From Kingdonia uniflora (taxonomy: Eukaryota > Streptophyta > Magnoliopsida > Ranunculales > Circaeasteraceae), in assembly GCA_014058105.1 (NCBI GenBank), contig JACGCM010002456.1, positions 248,001 to 312,000 on the forward strand: a DNA stretch of 64,000 bases, given 5' to 3'. Below, piece after piece: positions 23,067-40,444 of the stretch (its first letter is position 1; every line of letters begins with the position of its first letter). Position numbers and translations under genes: made by a program. Below the pieces are notes generated by a model. The model had not been told where the DNA came from and made no database searches. It saw only the letters and a program-made list of their open reading frames with translations.

Positions 23067-26000
23067 TTATTCTCTACCGAGCTCTTTCATCAACCCTTTG
23101 AGCCAAACTATATCTTTGCACGCTTCTGTAGCTGCAACATATTTTGCCTCCGTTGTAGGCAAAGCTACAATCTTCTGTAGCCTAGAAACCCATATAATTG
23201 TATTGTTTCCCAATGTAAAAACGAAACTACTAGTGCTTTTGCACCTATCCATGACACCCGCCATATCAGAATTAACAAAACCCTGTAAGTATATCTGAGA
23301 ACTCCCATAACATAATGCCATATCTTGAGTCCCCTTTAGATACCTCAGTATCTATTTCATAGCTCTCCAATGCTCCTTATCTGGATTACTCATATACCTA
23401 CTTACAACTCCCACTGCTTGGGTAATATCTGGTTTCGTACAAATCATAGTGCACATGAGGTTACCAACCGCGGATTGATAAGGAACCTTCCGCATCTCAT
23501 CGCGATCCTTCTGCGTCTTCAGACAACAATCCTTTGATAATTTGAAGTGGCTCAATGGTGTACTAGCAACTTTAGAACCATCCATATTAAACCGCTTTAG
23601 TACTTTGCCGATGAACTCAGCTTTAGACAACCTCAATTCTTGCTGCTTTCTGTCCCTTGTAACACACATACCAAGAATTTGTTTCGTCGCACCCAAGTCC
23701 TTCATAGAAAATTCCCGGGATAACAGTTCCTTCAACTTAACTATCTCTCTCATGTCGGTACTTGCTACTAATATATCATCTACATACAGAAGTAGAATAA
23801 TATATGAGTTTCCCGTATTCTTTATAAAACAACAGTGACCCGCATTGCTCTTCGAATAGCCATTTCTAGACATGAACTGTTCGAACTTCAAATATCATTG
23901 TCTCGGCGCTTGTTTCAAACCGTATAAGCTCTTCGTGAGCCTACACACAAGATCTTCTTTCCCTTTAATCGAATACCCATCTGGCTGCTTTATATATAAA
24001 TTTTCATCAAGGTAACCGTGAAGAAATGCGGTCTTGACATCAAGTCGTTCAAGATGCAAATCTTCAACAACAACTATATTCATCACAACCCGAATAGTAG
24101 ACATCTTCACAACAAGAGCAAAGATCTCACCGAAATCAATGCCTTCTTTCTACTGAAAGCCTTTTGCCACAAGTCTAGCCTTAAATCTCCTTGAACTGTC
24201 AGATTCTTGTTTTAGTCTGTATACCCACTTGTTGTGCAATGCTCTTTTCCCCTTTGGTAACCGAACTAAATCCCAAGTTCGATTAACAGATAATGACTGC
24301 ATCTCATCGTCCATAACAAGCTCCTACTTTCTCTTGGCTTCCACATCTAAAGCCTCCTTGTAACTTTTAGGTTCACCACCATCTGCAAGTAACAAGTGAT
24401 TTAAGGAGTTAGCATACCTTGCCGGAATTCTTGCAACTCTCGGCTTATTTCGAAGTGCTATTAGAATGTCTAGATCATTAGGCTCCTCGCCTTGATCCAG
24501 TGTATCAGACTCAACCACGACTTCTTCATCAACCTCTTGAGAGGGTTCATTATCCTCAATGTCGACACTTTCTGCTACTTCACCTTGAATCCTTTCCACA
24601 GGTACTTTGAAATCTTTATATAAGACTTCCTCATTGAATGTAACATTACGGCTCCGGATAACTTTCTGATTCTTCGCATCCCAAAACCGATACCCAAACT
24701 TATCACCACCATATCCAATGAAAATGCACTTCGTCGACTTTGCATCTAACTTGGTCCTTGTATCTGAATTATCAAGCACATATGAGGTAGAACCAAAAAT
24801 ACGCAAGTGATTAAGGTTTACCAATTTACTGATTCATGCTTCTTCAGGAATTCCAAAGTCTAAAGCCGTCGAAGGCCCTCTGTTAATCAAGTACGCCGCC
24901 GTACTAACTGCATCCACCCAAAAATACTTTGGCATTTCAGCGTTGAGTCTCATACTCATCGTTCTTTCGTTTATTGTTTAGTTTATGCGTTCTACAACAC
25001 CATTTTGTTACGGTGTTCTGGGAATAGTCTTCTGTCTCCTAATCCCATTTGATGCGCAAAAGTCTTCAAACTCCTCACTGCAGTATTCACCCTTATTATC
25101 TGACCTGAGGCACCTCAGTTTCAAACCGGTTTTATTTTCAACTAGAGCCCTCCGCCACTTAAATTTATCAAACACATCTGACTTGTTCTTCACGAAGTAG
25201 ACCCACTGTTTACGAGTAGCATCATCGATAAAAGTAACGTAATAATGCAAACCATCAAGAGAAGACACCTTGGTTGGCCCCTAAACATCTGTGTGTACAA
25301 GATCCAGGTTTCCAGGTTTCCTTGATCTTCCAGATAATTTGAAACTGGCCTTCTTCTGCTTCGCAAAAACACACTCTTCACAAAACTTGAGATCAACCGC
25401 AGCAAGACCCTCTAGCTTTCCCTTTGTTACTATTATTTTCATCTCATATTCACTCATGTGACCGAGCCGTTTCTGCCACGTACTTGTATCAATCCCCAGA
25501 GTGGCCGTACAAACAGTAGAAATTGTGTTTTGCATTGTATACAACATTTCTTGTTGCAAGCCTTGAGTTACCAACATAACTCTCTTTGTTTTGTAACCTT
25601 TCAGAAGGTTACACCAAAGGTACTTACATATCTGCCATCATCCACCAATTTGCTAACCGATATAAGGTTATGCCCCAATTTAGGTACAAGTCGCACATTC
25701 TGTAAAACCAATATTCCCCCTGAAGGCAACAACAACCTAGCGTTTCTCTTTCCAGTAATATTACGTGCACTCTTATATGCAAGAAAGACCGTACCGAAGT
25801 CACCTTTAACAATATTAGTCAGAAAACCTACGTTCGCTGTAGCATGGAAGGAAGCGCCCGAATCAACAATCCAAGATTCATTAACATCATCACATGATAG
25901 TAGTAGAGCCTCTTCAGAACTAACCTCCTCAGTAAGGTTTATTGTATCTTTATCTTCATCATTAATCTTCTTAGAAGAAGAGTTACAATCTCGCCTGAAG

Positions 26001-26602
26001 TGACCCTTCTTTCCACAAGTCCAACACGCATCGGATGCCTTAGACTTTCCTCTTGACTGTGGTCGACCCCTTCCAAATTTCAGCCATTTTCTGTAAGACC
26101 TCGCTCTTTCCTTGACGTTCAACATACTGCCGTTTGAACTGGAAGAGGGTTTAAATGTTTTACGCCTATTATCTTTACTCATAATCAACGAGACTATAAT
26201 GTCAAATTTGATGTCTTCCTTCCCCGATGAGTTCCTCACAGCTGTAATAAACCCTTTCTAGCTCTATGATATCTACCCTAATAGAGCTCACGCTTTCACC
26301 TCCTTGGTAAAAGTAATTTTAACGGATTCCAGTTGAGCATGTATGGTATTAAACTCACAGATATGAGCTTGTACACTACCATTATCATTTATCTTTAAAG
26401 TAAACAAGCACCGTAAGATGTATACCTTGTTTGCCCCGGACGGTTCCGAGTACATAGTGGACAGCGTCTCCATCAAACCCTTCGTTGTCCTAACTTTGGA
26501 GATCATGTGTAGAATCTGAGATGATAACGCTAACCTAACGGTTCCAAGCGTTTTGCGATCCAATCGCGCCCACTTAGTAACATCAAAATTTGCTGGCTTC
26601 AT
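23067..26602 (-). pseudogene. Element B copia gag-pol (broken polyprotein)
   Basis: In order on the minus strand: gag at 26602-26288, then the zinc knuckle CWTCGKKGHFRRDC and protease DSGASFHAT in 26239-25601. GAG-pre-integrase (KRLGHMSEYEM...CEECVFAKQ) is at 25577-25281. The integrase core with FIDDATR and RSDNKGEY is at 25268-25008. The integrase C-terminal region (LRIFGSTSYV...CIFIGYGGDKFGYRFWD) is at 24824-24324. Reverse transcriptase is at 24110-23352 with [30 protein letters not shown] and FSMKDLGATKQILGM. RNase H is at 23321-23067 (DMAGVMDRCKSTSSFVF...TEAKYVAATEA). Catalytic motifs are mostly kept, but several stops and frameshifts separate the blocks, so it is recently dead. It could have supplied enzymes to element A in the past. 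Confidence 0.9.
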
Positions 26603-26767
26603 CTCAACTCCACCAACGATAAATCAAGATCCTTTTGATATAGGTAATCTTCTATCTGCATCTTCCATACTCTAAAGTATGATCCATTGAACTTCGTGAT
26701 CTTCAGCTTCTCCTGATCGGCTATCGTTCTTCACCACACAAGCCCTAACACTCGCTATGACACTAAT

Positions 26768-27409
26768 TGTTGAGAATCGAGGTAGCTACTCTCTCCTCTC
26801 TGACAAGAATGATACGCGCAAATTGCCAACTCAAGTAGTAAATCAACAAAGAACAATATAAATAATACAAAGATTTTCCCGGATGAGGGAAGTGGAAAAT
26901 CCTTGCGGATGAAAAACCACTCCCTACGAACAATTCACTATGATATCAAATAGGTTACAATGATCTCTCAAGTTTCTCAAACTTTTAATGGAGTCTCTTC
27001 AAACCATAGCCTCTCTAAGATTAAACTCACAAAGATGGGCTAACAAAATAACCTAAGTCTCCTTTATATAGTAGGGAACTTAAAATACAAGTAGAACGGA
27101 TCTCGAGACAAACTCACGTCTCAAACATAACATCTAAAGTAAACATACGCCAAGCTCGCTCGAACGACTTTGCGATAATTGGTCTCCAACCCTAGAAACA
27201 TAATATCTCGTTCGAACGACATCCAAACTCGTTCGAACGAGATTGACTCTTGGGCCAAAATTCCAGGGAGTAGGAGAAAGGTCGTTCGAACGACTTTGAA
27301 GCTCGCTCGAACGACTTTGAAGCTCGTTCGAACGACTTCCTTCTTCGTTCGAACGACTTCGACAATTTCCCAACTTCGATAATCCTTCTATTCGAGTTCA
27401 CACTCAACA
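26768..27409 (-). repeat. 5' LTR of element B with TCGTTCGAACGA palindromes
   Basis: 642 bp. It has an intact TGTTGAG start and a cluster of palindromes at about 27155-27360, more copies than the partner LTR. Confidence 0.88.
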
Positions 27410-27853
27410 TACCCTTACAGATAATCCCCAACAAGAAACCCTATAAAGAAAACCCAATAAATCTCTCTAGAATAAAACCCTAGATTTCTCTATTTTCTCT
27501 CTCTAGATATTTTTCTCTCACGTACAGAGGCTTTGAACTCATACTCTATATTTATAGACTATTTAATAGGTCATCTGCAAAGTACGCATCACAAGACAAA
27601 TCATCGCCTCCAAAACGAACTTATAAAACATACTACACTGTTTTCGTTCAAACGAAATACAGTCTCGTTCGAACGACTTCAACGAAAAGTTTTTTTGTCG
27701 AACAACTTTATGTCTAGTTCGAACGACTTCGTCTATTTTTGAGCCGTAATCCAACAAGTTGCCCTAAGAACCTTAATCTTCGATAACTATAAATCTAAAA
27801 ATAACGACATGAGTCTACTTAAAGTAAATTAACCTCATCAAACGCACCAGTAA

Positions 27854-28386
27854 GAGCATCCACAACAGTTGGGTGGATGGATTCGCCCAAAAGCAGGGTG
27901 AATCCAATCCACCCCAATCCACCCTGCAACAGTTTTCAATCCACCCCAAGGTGAATTCACCCCATGCACTTCTGAATCGCACGCTTAAAATTTACGTCCC
28001 AGATACGTCCACGTGTCTCAATCTAAACCATCAAAACCCCAACGCATTTCAGAACCGTGCGTATAGTTCAACTAATAGGAAAACGCCACGTCATTTTAAA
28101 AAATATATATAGCCGCGCGGTTAACCGCGCGGCATCACCAACTCTTATTGGATGGGAGGGCACGTGTTATAATCTTAAGGGAGAAGTGTAGCCGCGCACT
28201 TCAGAACCGCGCGGCGTGAATTCACTCCAAATCCACCCACATGGTGGAAAATCCACCATTGGATGAATTTTCTTGGTGCCACGCCAGGTATTCATCTAGC
28301 TGCTGGGAGACAATTTCGGTGGAAAAGAGGGTGGATTTCAAAATCCACCCTCCACGTCAGGGTGTACCTAGTTGCTGCATATACTC
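27854..28386. mobile_element. PIF/Harbinger-like MITE, TSD TAA
   Basis: It begins GAGCATCCACAACAGTTGGGT and ends ACCTAGTTGCTGCATATACTC, imperfect terminal inverted repeats, flanked by TAA at 27851-27853 and 28387-28389. The GAGCATC...CAACAGTTGGGTGGA type start and 3-bp TAA/TTA target are those of Harbinger/Tourist MITEs. Interior copies of a GTGGATT/AATCCACC phrase make it highly self-complementary. No transposase frame is present. Confidence 0.65.
28112..28133. repeat. Perfect 22-bp GC-rich palindrome within the MITE
   Basis: The half site GCCGCGCGGTT is followed by its exact reverse complement AACCGCGCGGC. A partial repeat, GCCGCGCAC...ACCGCGCGGC, is near 28191-28216. Confidence 0.85.
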
Positions 28387-28389
28387 TAA

Positions 28390-28910
28390 GGGGCCAAACC
28401 TTACTTTCTGCTTAGGATCCACTTTGTTACAGGCGCCTGTTGGACAAAATGTGATATGGTAAATTTCTACATAAGCCTATTCTACTACTGATTTCTATAG
28501 GTTTACAACTAAAGGTTAGACCTTGAGAAGTACTCAAAAACTCAAGCTCAAGTTTGGATTTTCAACTTCCATGCCGGACCTTAGTTCTCTAGAGCTTGAG
28601 GTTTTCTTGCTTGTCATACGAGCTCCAACTCTTATCGTGAGCACAGAGTTCATCTAGAAGTTAAACAAGGCGCTCATAGGAGTATGAGCATCCTCCCTAT
28701 GAACTGGCATCTCTAAACAAGTGGTCGAGTGACCCATACCAGCTCAGTCATTGGAACTCAAACCACTTTCAAAAGAGGCTTGTAAGGCCCCAATTGGACT
28801 CCACCGTAGATATTATTTACACATTGTTTTATCTATCTCAAAAGGCCTCAATGCTAAATTTTTATTTTTTATTTTTTTTTAAGCGAAAAGTGAAAACATA
28901 AAATAAAAAA
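28390..28910. other. Spacer, no recognisable gene
   Basis: No conserved coding sequence is seen. An A/T-rich low-complexity stretch lies at about 28858-28910. Confidence 0.35.
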
Positions 28911-29201
28911 CTAGGGGGGCGGGGGTGGGGGTGAGAGCGAAATAGGAGGTATAAGGTCAAACGAAACTCGTAAAAAGTACACATCCATATTGTGCGTCCT
29001 ACTAATAAACTTCAAACGAAACTCGTCAAAATGAGATGCATAATACATGATATCTAGAGCTTTAGAAATGACACCCCAAGAGAGGTTCGTTGACTTCTCA
29101 TAAGCTTTAACCAAACGCTGACAATCCGACAAAAGTACTAATCTCCTGATTCCAAAGTCTTTCGCCGCTATCAATCCTTTGAGAATTGCTCCAGCCTCCA
29201 C
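28911..29201 (-). pseudogene. LINE-type RNase H (RVT_3) fragment
   Basis: The frame reads EAGAILKGLIAAKDFGIRRLVLLSDCQRLVKAYEK...SHFDEFRLKFISRTHNMDV, matching the second half of the RNase H-like domain at the C terminus of plant LINE polyproteins (E..A...GL..A...G......SDC..LV). Its length is only about 80 informative residues and no reverse transcriptase is nearby. It could instead be a remnant of a small stand-alone RNase H-like gene. Confidence 0.55.
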
Positions 29202-29500
29202 AACTTCTGTGTCGGATTGGTGTCATGTCCTGCAGCAAAAATATTTAAATTAGAATTCCATACTACGTATTCAGCGTCACTAGAAGATTGTTATAGAGCC
29301 ATGAAACATCTATCGTGACAATGTGCCACCCTTCTTCCATAAAAAGAAAAATGCCTTTCATGGGATTTGGATGGCTAACAGGGGATCTTGCTGCTAAGTG
29401 AATGTGCAAGACCACATATGTTTGAAGCTCGAGAGGATGGGATTTCAGCTGATGTAGGTCTAACAAACCATCTCCAACAGAGCCTTCAAAACAAAGACTT
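29202..29500. other. Spacer upstream of the RuvB-like 1 gene
   Basis: No element is recognised. It probably contains promoter sequence for the plus-strand gene that follows. The leader just before the ATG has a GAGAGAGAGATAGATAG run (29582-29600). Confidence 0.35.
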
Positions 29501-29603
29501 TGAGTTGTTAAAACACAGACACCAGTCCAAATAAAAGGCGCGGAGAAGAAGAAGAAACTACAATCACAGTTTCACACATCACTGAGAGAGAGAGATAGAT
29601 AGA

Positions 29604-35041
<5,438 letters not shown>

Positions 35042-35453
35042 TCCTAAATACAGAGGGCGACCTTTTTCTTGAAGAGGGTGTGAGAAAAGAAAAAAATCTC
35101 TTAAGTTGCTGGTCCATCCAATGCCAAAGGCACACTTCTATACTAATTAGACGATGTTCTGCTTGGAGGTTTCTCGATATGATGATTCTCAAAATAATTT
35201 TGACAGAGGCTTTATTTGTTACTTGAGAACTGGATGTAATTTTTATCATATTGAGTATTGTATTTTGAATCTTTGATGGATACTTGAATCTTGGATATTT
35301 CAAAGACTCCATATTTTCAGACTGAAACAAAACACACTATGCTTCAAATGAATTTGCTCCTCATATAAAACCTAAATGGGACCCTCTCCCAAGATATTTG
35401 GGAGATGGAAACATGCTTTTACATCTCTCTTTCTCTGTCTCTGACTCTGTGAC
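35042..35453. other. Spacer between RuvB-like 1 and permease
   Basis: It contains the 3' UTR of RuvB-like 1 and the promoter/leader of the permease copy, with a CTCTCTTTCTCTGTCTCTGAC run just upstream of 35454. The only related sequence is the second copy at about 55645-55930. Confidence 0.45.
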
Positions 35454-37514
35454 ATGGAGATGGAGGTCCAGTGGAAGTTCTCATCCTCTGTAGACACCCA
35501 TTGCAGATGGGCAAAGATACCGGGATTTCGAACATGGAATCTTCAGCAAAATATGGTAGCAATCAGCTTAAGAAACATGTACAACATAACCTCAACGAAT
35601 TTGTGCATATTTGTCCATTGCTTTTCATTTATTCATGATCTTCTTCTGCATGTTCTCTTTACCAGAAACAATACCACCAGTGGGCTACACAGGAAGACGA
35701 GATCTTCCCGGTTAAATCAAACATTTCTTATAAGAGCAGTCAAGAACACCGAGGAATCGGTAGAGGTTCTTGGCGACGATTACGAGAAGAAGGGGACTAT
35801 AGTGGGAGCAGTAGCTTTGATAATTGGTACCAGTATTGGCTCCGGGATACTTGCGATACCAAAGAGCACTTCCCCTGCAGTACTATCTCAATCTCTCTTA
35901 TGCACAACACACATGCACACATGCATCGGTAACACTTTCGGTGTTTCTACAATGCAGGGGTTCATTCCAAGCGCAGTAACTATGATACTTTGTTGGGCAT
36001 TTCTTTTAGTGGAAGCTCTCTTGCTCGCCGAAATCAATGTGGCTCTTTTGAGTAGGAAAACAAAGAGGAGAAAGGACGAAGAGCTTGAGGTGATCTCCAT
36101 AATAACCATGACACAAGAAACATTAGGAGAATGGGGTGGTAATTTAGCCACGGTTAACTATGTTTTCTTAGGTTACACTACCATGGTGGTCTATACGTCC
36201 AAGGCCGGAGACATCCTCTATCATTTTCTTAATGTTCCGTCTTCCATCTCTGGATTTTTTTTCACGGCAGTCTTTACTGTACTTATTTCTGTTGGAGGGA
36301 CTCGCGTCATGGATCAAGTTAACCAATGGCTCACTGTGACTATGATAGGTACATATTTTTGTATTACGACTAATTGACACTTGTTGGAAAATAGCTGACG
36401 GGTTGTAATGATTTTACAGGGTTACTAGTTGGGATTGAAGTGTTGGCTGTACAATTTGGAGGATGGTCGGGGTTAGAAACATTGGGCAATTGGGATAAAG
36501 TTCCGACAACTATCCCTGTGATCGTTTTCACTTTGGTCTATCACGACCTATCACCGGGTAAAATAAAACTTCCCGTTACCCACTAGTAAAGCTTTTTGAA
36601 ACACGATTAATTTGGTTATTTTTCCTCTTCCTATTGTAGTTATTTGTGCGTATCTAGGTGGGGATTTAGCGCAAATAAGGACTTCGGTTGTACTAGGAAG
36701 CCTTGTGCCACTCTTTATTCTGCTTGTTTGGGATGCCGTTGTGTTAGGCCCTCTCAGCTCATACTAATCAGCTGATCGACCCTATTGAATTGCTTATGAG
36801 GTTCGTCTGAGAAAGTTATTATTAGAGACCAAATGTTGCTATTTAAACGCAATGATAGTTTGTTTTTTTTTTTTTTTTTTTTTTCAGGTTGAGAAGGGAT
36901 GGTATTTCGGTAATGGTAGAAGCCTTTTCGCTTCTGGCAGTTGGAACATCTTTAATCGGCACACTTTTGGGCTTCTCTCACTTTTTCTCAGAGCAACTCA
37001 ATAAACTCCCTCGACTTGGGAGGAGCTATGCCTATGATTCTAGTGTTTTAGGAGAGGACAAGACACTAATTGACCTGAAAAATTGGTGGGGAAGTAACGA
37101 AGTTAATTTTGCAGCAACAGCGATTGCAGTTGCTCCACCTCTGTTCGTATCTACCACAGTTCTGGATGACTTCGCCGCTGCTACCAACATTGCTGTAAGA
37201 ACTAGCTATGGCACATAATTATATAGATTTTTTTTTTTTTCAACAATTAGGATTGGTTTGAAAATGTTTTTGATTAGGGAGGTTATTGCATGACGATGTT
37301 GTACGGAGTTCTTCCACCAGCAATGGCATGGGCTATGTATAAATGATCATTGGACAATGAAGATGGTGAAGACAACAAAGGACTCGAGAACATGGAGGAC
37401 AATGGGGCAATGCTATTATCGAATGTGAAGCCTGTACTTGTAGGAGTGGGAGTATTTGCATGTGGGATTGTTATAGAACAAGCGCAACAAGATATCTTAG
37501 CATTGTATCAGTAA
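35454..37514 (+). pseudogene. Tryptophan/tyrosine permease family, copy 1, frameshifted and stopped
   Basis: The exon layout is the same as the intact copy at 55.9 kb: 35454-35879, 35958-36348, 36420-36557, 36640-36800, 36888-37194 and 37278-37514. Family features are present (KKGTIVGAVALIIGTSIGSGILAIP, CWAFLLVEALLLAEINVAL). Exon 4 is 161 bp instead of 160. An extra C in GGCCCTCTC at about 36749-36754 shifts the frame and gives a stop a few codons later. In the last exon TATAAATGATCA (37338-37349) turns the Arg codon of the other copy into TGA. Either lesion removes the C-terminal membrane segments. A truncated protein from exons 1-4 is possible but unlikely to transport. Base-calling error is an alternative that should be excluded. 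Confidence 0.8.
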
Positions 37515-37792
37515 GAGTCACAAAAGAAGCTTTCACAGAATCTCAAACAGAGTAAAGATGGAAACCTCAAAATTTCACGGCAAATGAGAAACTGCAATTC
37601 ATGTTGGAAGCTTGAATTTTAAAAAAAAACTGATATTACAAGATTTATTAATAAATACCAAGATTCGAAGTCTGACCTTCTGAGTTACATGAGAACTAGA
37701 ACAATAGCATCCTCTTCCTCATACACTGATTTAAAGTTCAGAGACAAACAATGCCATTTCTTTGAAATAAAATGTTCTCCAAAAAATAATAC
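37515..37792. other. Convergent 3' regions of permease and V-ATPase G
   Basis: This short spacer between two convergent genes holds both 3' UTRs. The same spacer is at 57983-58281 in the second copy. Confidence 0.5.
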
Positions 37793-39363
37793 TTAATTCT
37801 TTACAGTTGTCACTTGACGTAAAAGCATGTTGACAACTTCATGGGATATCCTCTCAGCCTCGGATTTCAGGTGACTCATCTTATCTGCAGTGTCCACCTC
37901 AAGGCGCTTCACATTCGCACCGGAATCTCCACTAGTCTGTTAAATAATTGTCAAAGAGTGGAGTAAAACTGGGTTTTGTCAGAATGAAATGGGTACTGTT
38001 GTAGTACATACCAGTTAACGACCTAAATAAACTGATAAAGTTGGAAGCTCCTCAGGATATAAAAATTCTCGAGTTCAGACGCACTTATATTATACCTTAT
38101 CTTACAAGGGCCTAAACTGTCTAGATCAAAAAGGTATATCCAAGTCTTTGACAATGGAGAGGGATATCTCTGACAAAACTTTTACCATCAAATAAAAGTG
38201 ATAGTGCAAGAGATAGAAAGGGAAAGTAAAGTGAAATCTCTAACCTTTCGTTCTTCAATCACTGAGAATCCAGATAGACAACATTATTGGTATGTAGTAT
38301 CTATTGGATCGGAAAGTTTACATTGATATTTTAGGTTACATAATTAAGCAAATAACATGGAGTTGATCAACATAGCCTTCAGAACAAAATCGAGAACAAA
38401 CTTCCTTTTAGTAGAGAATATAGATATATCGCTAGCTTTTCCAATTTTAATTTAGTTGGGTTTTACTATCAAGCCCAATAAGGAGACCGTGATACAGAGC
38501 TTTGTGAGACACATCAAGAAGCTCAAAACAAACATGGAATCGACAATAGACCATTTATACGGAAAATAACTCCACTGTAAAGCAAATGATTACTGGCATT
38601 ATCATACCTCTGAAACTTTTTTCTGGAATCCAGCTTCCATTTGAGCACGATATTGGGCAATCTCCTTCTCAGCCTCATCTTTGGCTTCTTTTAGTCTAGC
38701 CATTTTTGCTGAGGAAAAAGAAGAATGATAAATCAGAAAAAACACAATCATGTTGAGTTCACACGAAAATTAGTAAAAGCAATATACCCCAATGATACAA
38801 CTAGACGATAATGATTTTAATAGATGAATTTCACAAAGTTGGGAATGTACCTCCAGAACAGAAAATAAACAAGAAAATGAATTCTGACTCAAGGATCAAT
38901 AGTATGGCAACTCAAATTTAGAAGCAAAATAACGATAGAAACAATAATAGCACAAATAAGACATAAGTAGTTTCCCTAGACTGCATAACGCTTCTTGTGT
39001 TCGTTCTTTTCTTTGCCCTTAAAATACATTGTATATCAAGTTAGATTTTACATCGTGGTGTACAAACTCTCAAGTCTCACATTAAAGCTTTCAAAATGCA
39101 AGAATGGATGTCAACCCTACAAATACACAATTCTCAGTCATCACTTACCATACAATTTTGAGCAAGTGAGTTTATGCAAATAAATGGAGACATCCGCCAT
39201 GTGGAAAGCAAATGTATTTGGTTTACAAGATATTAGAATGAACCCATGAAGCAAGGAGGATAGAGAAGTGATTACCATTTCTTGCAGCATTAAAAATATT
39301 TCGAGCTTCTTGTTCGGCACTTAGCAAGAGTTGAATTCCACCTTGACCACTGTTGGATCCCAT
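37793..39363 (-). CDS. VHA-G: V-type proton ATPase subunit G
   Basis: Three exons: 39363-39276, 38708-38608 and 37936-37793. All have GT-AG introns and give 110 residues, the usual plant length. The start [23 protein letters not shown] is the conserved N terminus of subunit G. It continues [28 protein letters not shown] and ends with a coiled-coil-prone helix to VTTVKN. Subunit G pairs with subunit E as a peripheral stalk linking V1 to V0 of the vacuolar and endomembrane H+-ATPase, so it is cytosolic at the membrane face. An upstream CAG|GTAATT at about 40240 and acceptor GGTAG near 39383 suggest a 5' UTR intron. A second, exon 1-less copy is at 58.3-59.7 kb. Confidence 0.93.
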
Positions 39364-39383
39364 GCTTACTTGTAAATGCTACA

Positions 39384-40430
39384 CTACCTTCTCACATTGA
39401 GATCAAATAAACAGAGCTAAATAAATGACAGTATAAGAAAATCCATCAAAGAGAAACATATCAACAAAAGTAAAACATGGGATTTAGATGTTAAGCTAAA
39501 TAATTCATTAAAAGAGTTCCGATGACCAATCCAGCCAATACCATATCTGGTAAAAACATAGATCAAATGAAAACAACGGGTCAACATTTCACAGGATAAC
39601 TCTTCGTGTGCATTTTCATTTTAAGTGTCATATTACACATACATTTCTCACTCCCATTGCTCTTGCCACACAATAACATACCAGACCATGTTCCAACTTC
39701 ACCATTTTAATCATCAATAGATTCAATACCCTATACACCCCGTTATACCATTACTTTCACATCAATTAGTAACACAAATAAATCCTTCTCTTTTGACACA
39801 AATCATCAACTACCCCATTTAACTTCTGCCTGTGTTGAACTTAAACATTTATACTATACTCTCATTTTTCGAGGACCGGTCTTAAAACAATACCATATAG
39901 AGTTATTTAACAAAGAACTTAGCATTGTCCGCTTCCATTTTCGATTAACATATACTCATATTAGCATATAGGTGGAGTCATGTACAAAAAAAAAAAAAAA
40001 AAAAAAAAACTGCATGTAACTACGTTTCTAGAGAAACCCCATTTAATAGTGATAAAAAATTAGCCCAAAACATATTACAACCATTAGTATTTTCTCCAAC
40101 CCCATTGCTCCCTCAAAAATAATAACGACAACCCATTGTTCTCATAGATTGATCTAATATGTTGAATTAAGCTATGTGATCTACAATTACAGAGATTGAT
40201 CGAAAACGAAATCTAAAGAGAAGATGTTTGCAAAAATTACCTGTTGCTGAAGATGTTTGTAGAGAGATGATTTGGAAGATTCAACAAGTAGAGAGCAATG
40301 AGATGATCTCAAGATTTGTTGAATCTCGTTTGTATATCTCGAGGTTTGTGTGTTTAGAGATCATTGAGATAGTTGAACTCTTGAAAGCTTGCAAGATCTC
40401 GAGGCACTGTGTGGAGCTATCGGTTGGGAT
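39384..40430 (-). promoter_or_regulatory. Probable 5' UTR intron and leader exon of V-ATPase G
   Basis: On the minus strand, CATCTTCAGCAACAG|GTAATT at about 40240 is a good donor. CTCAATGTGAGAAGGTAG, ending near 39383, is a plausible acceptor just before the ATG. A 5' UTR intron is inferred, not proven. A run of about 24 A lies at 39987-40010. Confidence 0.45.
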
Positions 40431-40444
40431 GTGTGTCGGATGGG

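Larger units (their letters stand above)
22143..27409 (-). mobile_element. Copia-type element B, near full length, nested in element A, TSD TACCC
   Basis: The LTRs are 22143-22752 and 26768-27409 (TGTTGAGAATCG...CACTCAACA; the left copy starts TATTGAG). TACCC flanks both sides (22138-22142 and 27410-27414). Removing the element restores the LTR of element A exactly. The PBS-like TTAGTGTCATAGC lies on the minus strand beside the right LTR. At 5.27 kb with all copia domains present it is close to autonomous size, but pol is broken by stops. Confidence 0.92.
19839..27756 (-). mobile_element. Copia-type element A, non-autonomous, split by nested element B, TSD AGTTG
   Basis: The left LTR is 19839-20412 (TGTTAGG...CCCAACA). 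The right LTR is 21912-22142 continued at 27415-27756 (ATCCAACA end). The flanks AGTTG at 19834-19838 and 27757-27761 match. The PBS on the minus strand (TTAGCATCAGAGCGAG, initiator tRNA-Met type) lies next to the right LTR, so the element reads leftward. Its interior is only about 1.5 kb, with gag and the start of protease. The rest of pol is missing. Element B sits in the right LTR. Confidence 0.88.

Noticed and set aside
15732..27360. TCGTTCGAACGA palindromes as heat-shock elements
   Set aside because: A heat-shock element needs TTC and GAA separated by two bases. Here TTC and GAA are adjacent, so the spacing is wrong.
20298..27360. Regularly recurring palindromes as a CRISPR-like array
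   Set aside because: The host is a plant, spacings vary, and the motifs lie inside LTRs that also occur as solo copies.
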